Shown here: one piece after another, positions 58,202 to 64,000 of the stretch
Position numbering within the stretch: the stretch's first letter is position 1
Layout: each line of letters opens with the position of its first letter
Assembly: GCA_003712055.1 (NCBI GenBank)
Contig: RHLJ01000003.1
Span: forward strand, 62,001 to 126,000
From: Balneola sp.
GTDB lineage: Bacteria > Bacteroidota > Rhodothermia > Balneolales > Balneolaceae
Direction: 5' to 3'
Length of the DNA: 64,000 bases
Made by a program: the position numbers and the translations under genes
The notes under the pieces: generated by a model
Seen by the model: only the letters and a program-made list of their open reading frames with translations
Databases searched by the model: none
What the model was told of the DNA's origin: nothing

Positions 58202-59632
58202 GTGAAAAAACTATTCTTTTCGGTATCAATCATATCGCTTTTATTATTGGGGTGTGGAGGCTCTGATGAATCTCAATCAAATAATTCAAGAGGCGGCTGG
58301 TCATCAGGTGGCTGGGCTTCAGGTGGATTTGGAGGAAGAGTAACTAGTGTAGAAACTCAAGCTGTAACATTAAGTCCCATTGCGGACCAGGTTCGCTCTT
58401 TTGGAACGGTAAAAGCTCAGGATGTCATCACTGTAGCACCACAGGTTAGTAACCGAATAACTCGTTTTTATGTCGACCTTGGAGACACTGTAAGACAGGG
58501 ACAGCTTCTTGCTAAAATCAACGATGTAACTTTTAAAGACCAATTAAACCAGGCTCAGGCTCAATTGGAGCAGAGTAAAATCGCCATGCAGAGAGATAGC
58601 TCTCAATTTGAACGGCAAAAACAGCTCGTAGAGAAAGCATTAATAAGTGAATCAGAATACGATATAGCTTTTGCTGCTTATAGAAACTCCATAGCTCAAT
58701 ATCAGTCAGCAATCGCTTCATTGACTCAGGCACAGGAGAATTTCGATTTCACCGAAGTACGCTCTCCTGTCAGAGGTGTAATCGTATCCAGAACTGGTGA
58801 AGAAGGAGATTTGGCTTCTAATAACCAGGCATTATTTGAAGTTGCCAACCTGGTGGGATACGAAACTCAAATTTTCCTTCCTGTTCAAGACTGGAGATTT
58901 ATTAAAATAGGACAACCTGTGGTGCTTCGTGTTTCTAACGAAGAGCAGGCAACAGCTACTGGTGTAGTTTCTAGAAAAAGTCCTCAACTGGATGCCACAA
59001 CCGGGTTAGGTGAAGTAGTTATCTCTCTTACTTCGGTAGGAGAATCTATTTATCCGGGAGTACTTACTGAAAATGTAATCGACATTGTAAATAAGCCAAG
59101 AGCAGTAGTTGTACCAAGAAGTGCACTTGTCGAAAAAGTAGAAACGGTAATCGAACCAGAGTCAAATACTATTCAGCTTGATCGAAAGTATTCTGTATTT
59201 GTATCAGTAGGTGATAGTGTTGTCGAGCTTAGAGAACTTCAACTAGGTATTGAACAAGGCGACCGCATTGAAGTAGTTGCAGGATTAAGACCAGGTGAAA
59301 GTTTTGTAGTTACCGGTCAGCAGACATTACAAGACGGTGGAAGAATCCGTGTAGCTTCTGGTTCTAATTTCTCTAATCCACAGCAAACAGTAGCCAGCGC
59401 TACTCCGGGAGGAGCAGGCGGAGGCTGGGAACGTGGTGGAGGTGAACGCCCTCAGGGTCAGACTGGTGCTAGGCAGGGTGGCAATCGTCCGGGAGGAGCT
59501 GGCGGAGCAGCATTTGCTAATATGAGTGAAGAAGACCGTCAGAAAATGCGCGAAAGAATACAGAACATGAGCCAGGAAGAGCGCCGTGCTTTCATGGATA
59601 GCCTACGAACTGCTAATGCTGGTAATAATTAG
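58202..59632 (+). CDS. RND efflux periplasmic adaptor (membrane fusion protein)
   Basis: This 476-aa lipoprotein (lipobox LLLLGC, Cys at about residue 18; GTG start) has the HlyD/MFP layout: a barrel-sandwich half with VAPQVSNRITRFYVDLGDTVRQGQLLAKI, an alpha-helical hairpin (QLNQAQAQLEQSKIAMQRDSSQFERQKQLVEKALISESEYD), then VRSPVRGVIVSRTGEEGDLA and a beta-barrel. It links the inner-membrane RND pump to an outer-membrane channel. The C-terminal 90 residues are Gly-rich and then charged (MSEEDRQKMRERIQNMSQEER), beyond the usual fold. It is 5 bp upstream of the first permease. The operon has no TolC-like gene before the window end. Confidence 0.94.
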   Translation: MKKLFFSVSIISLLLLGCGGSDESQSNNSRGGWSSGGWASGGFGGRVTSVETQAVTLSPIADQVRSFGTVKAQDVITVAPQVSNRITRFYVDLGDTVRQGQLLAKINDVTFKDQLNQAQAQLEQSKIAMQRDSSQFERQKQLVEKALISESEYDIAFAAYRNSIAQYQSAIASLTQAQENFDFTEVRSPVRGVIVSRTGEEGDLASNNQALFEVANLVGYETQIFLPVQDWRFIKIGQPVVLRVSNEEQATATGVVSRKSPQLDATTGLGEVVISLTSVGESIYPGVLTENVIDIVNKPRAVVVPRSALVEKVETVIEPESNTIQLDRKYSVFVSVGDSVVELRELQLGIEQGDRIEVVAGLRPGESFVVTGQQTLQDGGRIRVASGSNFSNPQQTVASATPGGAGGGWERGGGERPQGQTGARQGGNRPGGAGGAAFANMSEEDRQKMRERIQNMSQEERRAFMDSLRTANAGNN

Positions 59633-59637
59633 TAGTC

Positions 59638-62600
59638 ATGGGTGGATTATCTAAACTGGCTGTAGACCGGCCGATCACTTTTTTAATGATGAGCCTTATC
59701 CTTATTGGATTTGGCATCTTTGGAGTTTCACAACTCAGGTTAAACCTCTACCCTGACGTTTCCTTCCCTACCATTACTGTGTATACAAGTTATGAAGGGG
59801 TAGCACCAGAGGATATTGAAGCACTCGTAACTCGTCCCATCGAAGAGCAGATTGGAAGCATTAGCGGAATCCGCAGGGTACGTTCACTTTCCAGTCAAGG
59901 GGCTTCAGTAGTTAAACTAAATTTTAACTGGGGAACTGACCTTTATGAAGCCGAAAATGATGTTCGTAAACAATTAGGATTCGTTCAACGCTCTATACCA
60001 AGAGATGCCGAAACACCTTTGGTATTTAGTTATGATCCTAACCAAGAGCCCATTGTTGTCTTAACAGTTACATCTGGAGCCAGAAGTTCAAGGGAACTTA
60101 GAACCTACTCCAAGCAGGTATTAGAGCAACGGATCGAACGGGTAAATGGAATAGCTTCTGCAGAAACTTCCGGAGGATTGGAGCGGCAAATAAATGTCAC
60201 CATCGATAATGAACAGATGCGATTCTATAATATTGATATCGCAACCATTGCAAGTCGATTGAATGCTGAAAATATCCAGGTTCCTGCTGGGCAGTTGATC
60301 GAAGGGAATACCGTGTATTCATTACGAACTATTGGCGACTTCAAAAATGTAGACCAGATTGCGAATACTGTTGTTGCCGTTCGAAATGGGCAAACATTAT
60401 TCCTTAAAGATGTGGCTACTGTAGAAGATGGTATTGCTCAGCCAATTGGCAATGTTCATGTAGACGGAGAAGATGGAGTGATCCTCAACATCTACAGACA
60501 AAGCGATGCCAATGTTGTTACTGCAGCGGAATCAGTTATAGAAAGTCTTGAGGAAATAAAGCGAAGCTTACCTGCTGATGTAGAGATAAATGTACTCACC
60601 AACAAAGCAGACTTTATACGCCTTTCAATCAACAATCTTCTTTTAACAGGGTTACAAGCAATAGTATTAGTAGTACTTATCCTACTTGTTTTCCTTCGAA
60701 GTGGCCGATCAGCGCTTATTATTGCTATTTCAATCCCGGTTTCTATTGTTACCACATTCGCGGTAATGGACTTTGCGAATTTGAGTTTAAATATAATTTC
60801 TCTTTCTGGTCTTACCCTGGCTGTTGGATTGGTTGTTGATGATGCCGTAGTAGTTTTGGAGAATATCTTCCGCTTCAGGGAGCAAGGCTCTGATAAAAAA
60901 GAAGCAGCAGTCCTTGGTGCAAAGGAGGTAGCTGTACCGGTAGTAATATCTACCCTAACTACTCTTGTGGTATTCCTTCCAATTCTTTTTGTACCCGGAA
61001 TTGCAGGGTTCTTATTCCGTGACCTCGCATTAACTATTTCATTCTCCCTCACTGTTTCTTCGTTGGTGGCATTAACATTAATTCCAATGATGACCTCTCA
61101 GTTTTTTAAAGAGGGAACCGTTAATTTTGAAGCTGACAATGCATTTTTCCGTTTCTTCAAAACCAGGCTTGAAAGGCTCGAGAATTGGTATTCCAGAAAA
61201 CTAACCCAGGTAATCGATAGAAGCTGGGGAGTAATTCTGGCTGCTGTATTCCTATTTGTGGCCACCATGCCCCTCTTCAACCAACTAGGTGGAGAGTTTT
61301 TCCCAAGAGTTGATGAAAGTGCATTCAATCTACAGGTAGCAAGAGAGCCGGGTGTAAGCCTGCTTGAACTCGAACGCTCCATCAAGCAAGTTGAAAGCGT
61401 AATTCAACAAACCGTTCCGGAAGCTCGATTAGTTGTTTCTGATTATGGAGATAAAGAAGGGATTGAAGGTGCGGATAGTCCGGGAGGGTATCAGGGTATC
61501 GTTAGAGTGGAATTAGTGCCACAGGCTGAGCGAGACCGAACACAGTTTGAAATCGTAAGCAAATTGCTACAGGATGTTACCATTGTACCTGGTGTAGATA
61601 TTCAGGAAACCATACAAGACCCATTGAGCCCTGATGGTGAGAACGGGCTTATTGTACAGCTCTTTGGTTATGAAGGTGAGCAAAGAAAAGCCCTATCTGA
61701 TGGAATCAAAGAGCGATTGATTGAAATGGATGGTGTTGTAAGTGCCTATAGTACTGCTGATGAAGGCAGGCCTGAATTACGCCTTATTATGGATAGAGAA
61801 AGAATTTCGCTGGTTGGTCTTACGACTAACCAGGTTGCAAATGCATTGAGTAATGCTGTAAAAGGAAATGTAGCAACCAGTTTTGTAGACCAGGGAGTAG
61901 AATTTGAGGTGCTTGTTGAACTGGACCCAAGAGATAAAGCCCAATCTAACGACTTAGAGAATATTCAAATCCAGACCTCTTCCGGGGAATGGATGCCTCT
62001 AAAAAATCTTGCCAGAATTGAACGCTACAGTGGTCCGACAAATGTAACTCGTATTAATCAGGAAAGGGTTACTGAAATCCGAACGGAGTTAGATGGCATT
62101 GATCTAAAAACGGCATCTACTCAAGCCAGAGAAATTCTGGACACTATAGAATGGCCGGATGGATATCGTTATGAGCTTGCAGGCTCAGCAGAAGAGCAAG
62201 CAGAGTCGTTTAATTTCCTCATGATTGCTTTCCTGATCGCAGGTATTCTTACCTATATGGTAATGGCTTCCCAATTTGAAAGCCTTCTTGAGCCTTTCAT
62301 CATATTCTTTACCATTCCGCTTGCACTGTCTGGGGTACTGCTTGTTCTTTGGGTAACTGGAACGAGTATAAGTGTTACCTCCATGGTGGGATTGATATTA
62401 CTCTCCGGTATTGTAGTGAACAATGGGATTGTAATGATTGACTATATCAAAATTCTTCAAGCTCGTGGTAAAGATCGCAAAGAAGCCATTGTAACTGGTG
62501 CTACCCGAAGGTTACGCCCTATATTAATGACAGCCTTCACAACCATTCTATCGATGGTACCACTAGCACTTGAGCTTGGAGAAGGATCTGAAACTTGGAG

Positions 62601-62760
62601 CCCTATGGCCAGAACAGTAATTGGCGGATTAAGTATGTCCACCATTCTCATGCTTTTTGTAGTTCCCTGTATCTACAATGTAATTAACAAAGCAGTATCA
62701 AGCCTTGGCTTTGATGCTGTACACAAAGTTGACCCCCTAGCTGAAACGGAGCCAGTATGA
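59638..62760 (+). CDS. RND efflux permease, HAE1-like (first of two)
   Basis: The 1040-aa inner-membrane RND transporter has 12 spans, with large periplasmic loops after spans 1 and 7. The N terminus is LAVDRPITFLMMSLILIGFGIFGVSQL. Span 4 contains GLVVDDAVVVLENIFRFRE, with the two Asp of the proton relay. The C-terminal repeat has SMVGLILLSGIVVNNGIVMIDYI and TRRLRPILMTAFTTILSMVPLA. It exports amphiphiles by proton antiport. It follows the adaptor gene by 5 bp, and its stop overlaps the next permease start by 4 bp (ATGA), so both permeases are made together. Confidence 0.96.
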   Translation: MGGLSKLAVDRPITFLMMSLILIGFGIFGVSQLRLNLYPDVSFPTITVYTSYEGVAPEDIEALVTRPIEEQIGSISGIRRVRSLSSQGASVVKLNFNWGTDLYEAENDVRKQLGFVQRSIPRDAETPLVFSYDPNQEPIVVLTVTSGARSSRELRTYSKQVLEQRIERVNGIASAETSGGLERQINVTIDNEQMRFYNIDIATIASRLNAENIQVPAGQLIEGNTVYSLRTIGDFKNVDQIANTVVAVRNGQTLFLKDVATVEDGIAQPIGNVHVDGEDGVILNIYRQSDANVVTAAESVIESLEEIKRSLPADVEINVLTNKADFIRLSINNLLLTGLQAIVLVVLILLVFLRSGRSALIIAISIPVSIVTTFAVMDFANLSLNIISLSGLTLAVGLVVDDAVVVLENIFRFREQGSDKKEAAVLGAKEVAVPVVISTLTTLVVFLPILFVPGIAGFLFRDLALTISFSLTVSSLVALTLIPMMTSQFFKEGTVNFEADNAFFRFFKTRLERLENWYSRKLTQVIDRSWGVILAAVFLFVATMPLFNQLGGEFFPRVDESAFNLQVAREPGVSLLELERSIKQVESVIQQTVPEARLVVSDYGDKEGIEGADSPGGYQGIVRVELVPQAERDRTQFEIVSKLLQDVTIVPGVDIQETIQDPLSPDGENGLIVQLFGYEGEQRKALSDGIKERLIEMDGVVSAYSTADEGRPELRLIMDRERISLVGLTTNQVANALSNAVKGNVATSFVDQGVEFEVLVELDPRDKAQSNDLENIQIQTSSGEWMPLKNLARIERYSGPTNVTRINQERVTEIRTELDGIDLKTASTQAREILDTIEWPDGYRYELAGSAEEQAESFNFLMIAFLIAGILTYMVMASQFESLLEPFIIFFTIPLALSGVLLVLWVTGTSISVTSMVGLILLSGIVVNNGIVMIDYIKILQARGKDRKEAIVTGATRRLRPILMTAFTTILSMVPLALELGEGSETWSPMARTVIGGLSMSTILMLFVVPCIYNVINKAVSSLGFDAVHKVDPLAETEPV

Positions 62761-64000
62761 AAAAATTCAACCTAACCGGAGGTATCCTCAAGCGCCCAAT
62801 AACTGTGATTATGGTTACAATCATCACGGTTGGCTTTGGGATTTTCTCACTTACCAATTTAAGAGTAACACTCAATCCGGAATATAATATTCCAATACTC
62901 GCGGTATCTACTGGCTACACGAATGTAGCTCCGGAAGACATAAACCGGATTTTGGTAGAGCCTATTGAAGGTGCTCTTTCGGGAATTGAAGGAATTGAGT
63001 CTTTAGAAGCCCGAATTAGCAGGGGTAGCGCCTTTATTATCATGAGGCTCTATGAAGGGACGAACATCCGAAAAACCGAACTAAAGGTTCAGAAGGCTAT
63101 CGATCAAATACGGGATCAGATTCCTGAACAAGCGCGAGAACCGGTAGTATTCCAGTTCGATCCTGATAACCAACCTATTATGCAATTGAGCATCAATTCA
63201 GATATCAAAGGCCTGGATGAGCTACGGAATCTTGCTATTGATCTTGTAGAGCCTCGTTTAGAGCGTATTGTTGGCTTAGCTTCTGCTGAAACTCAAGGAG
63301 GGCTGGAACGACGAATTTATGTAGATGTTACCCCTATGCAATTGGCTCAGCATAAGCTGGTTCCTGATGATATCGAAAGTGCCATTCGAGATAACAATGC
63401 TCAGCTACCTGTGGGGAATGTAGTAGCTCAGAATATCAGCTATAGTGTACGTGCACAATCCATGTATAATAGTGTTGAAGAGATCGCTAATACTATTGTT
63501 ACGGTTACTGAGGATGGTATTCCGGTCCGGGTAAAGGATGTTGCTACGGTTTCTGATGGTTTTACGGAGGTAACAAATTTCGTAAGGGTTAATGGACGAA
63601 ATAGTGTATCTGTAGAGGTTCAAAAAAATTCCGATGCAAATACGCTGGATGTCGTAAATGCAGTAAAGGCTATTGTACCTGAGATAAATGAAATTCTTCC
63701 TCCGGGCACGGAACTACGGATACTTTCAGATCAGGGCAGGGTGATTGATGAGTCTATCAGTAATTTATCTCAGTCCGCTTTAATCGCTCTTTTTGTAGTG
63801 ATATTGGTAATTGTAATATTTATGGGAGGATGGCGTATTTCAGCTATTGTAGCAGTGACTATCCCAGTCTCTATTGCAGCAAGTTTCGCAGCAATGTACG
63901 CTACTGACCTCACCTTGAACACCCTTACCATATCAGCGTTAGCCCTTGCTATCGGTCTATTGGTAGACAATGCGATTGTTGTTACGGAAAGTATTGCACG
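62757..64000 (+). CDS. Second RND efflux permease (5' part only, cut by window end)
   Basis: The first 414 codons of a second RND permease start at ATG 62757, overlapping the previous stop (ATGA). The N terminus MKKFNLTGGILKRPITVIMVTIITVGFGIFSLTNLRV is typical, followed by the porter region and spans 2-4. In span 4 the sequence is LALAIGLLVDNAIVVTES, so the first relay Asp is present but the second is Asn. Two consecutive permeases with one adaptor resemble MdtBC-type heterotrimers. If so, only one subunit may need the full proton relay. The 3' part and any outer-membrane channel gene lie outside the window. Confidence 0.95.
   Translation, partial: MKKFNLTGGILKRPITVIMVTIITVGFGIFSLTNLRVTLNPEYNIPILAVSTGYTNVAPEDINRILVEPIEGALSGIEGIESLEARISRGSAFIIMRLYEGTNIRKTELKVQKAIDQIRDQIPEQAREPVVFQFDPDNQPIMQLSINSDIKGLDELRNLAIDLVEPRLERIVGLASAETQGGLERRIYVDVTPMQLAQHKLVPDDIESAIRDNNAQLPVGNVVAQNISYSVRAQSMYNSVEEIANTIVTVTEDGIPVRVKDVATVSDGFTEVTNFVRVNGRNSVSVEVQKNSDANTLDVVNAVKAIVPEINEILPPGTELRILSDQGRVIDESISNLSQSALIALFVVILVIVIFMGGWRISAIVAVTIPVSIAASFAAMYATDLTLNTLTISALALAIGLLVDNAIVVTESIA

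Overview
The window looks like chromosomal DNA of a moderately AT-rich bacterium of the Bacteroidota/Balneolota (FCB) group. A marine Balneola-like organism is my best guess. This rests on gene content: an archaeal-type ProRS, TonB-family proteins, a four-helix-bundle (S23/IVP) protein, a DUF559 nuclease embedded in palindromes, HlyC/CorC-DUF21, DUF1844 and DUF1015. It is inference, because no rRNA is present. There is no prophage, CRISPR array or complete insertion sequence.

Layout. 1-4411 (minus): HPr, PTS enzyme I, a one-domain CBM48 protein, biotin protein ligase and TilS. 4559-18617: gatC, then a surface-polysaccharide region with a YfhO-like membrane protein, two GT4 and one GT2 glycosyltransferases, a DegT aminotransferase, two sulfotransferases, a PIG-L deacetylase, a Wzx-type flippase, and a contiguous acyl-activating enzyme, acyl carrier protein and LpxD-like acyltransferase. 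Together these could build an N-acylated, sulfated glycan. 18745-29612: hisS, two paralogous APC permeases with cytoplasmic EIIA-like and RCK_C-like domains, lysA, lysC, an extremely histidine-rich repeat protein and a CorC/HlyC-type protein.

29719-34656: an ABC-F ATPase, then an accessory patch with five consecutive hairpins, a DUF559 nuclease and a protein with a nucleoside-deoxyribosyltransferase/TIR-like domain, then a VOC protein and an alpha/beta hydrolase. 34874-44263: a serine hydrolase, an MscS channel, a CheY-like regulator, a bacilliredoxin, a four-helix-bundle protein, superoxide dismutase, a DUF429 protein, aspS, a membrane protein and a LuxR-type regulator whose receiver lacks the phospho-accepting Asp. 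44421-53495: a TM2 protein, a CAU-anticodon tRNA, proS, nnr, a VanZ-like protein without a canonical start codon, two TonB-like proteins, NUDIX, DUF1844, DUF1015 and serC. 53655-64000: rhomboid protease, RlpA, a carotenoid desaturase-like protein, a CIA30 protein, a transaldolase-like enzyme, and an RND efflux operon with one adaptor and two permeases, the second cut by the window end.

The intergenic spaces carry several families of palindromic, REP/MITE-like elements. One hairpin pair shows a compensatory base change, one element may be flanked by a 7-bp target duplication, and one family has a perfect 17-bp terminal inverted repeat.

The strongest candidates for undescribed biology are: (i) an orphan PTS phosphorelay (EI + HPr, no sugar permease in view) that could act on EIIA-like domains fused to amino-acid permeases, one keeping and one having lost the phospho-accepting His; (ii) the dedicated acyl-ACP/LpxD-like module in a sulfated-glycan locus; (iii) the nuclease/hairpin-array/NDT-like patch; and (iv) the 18-unit His-rich protein.
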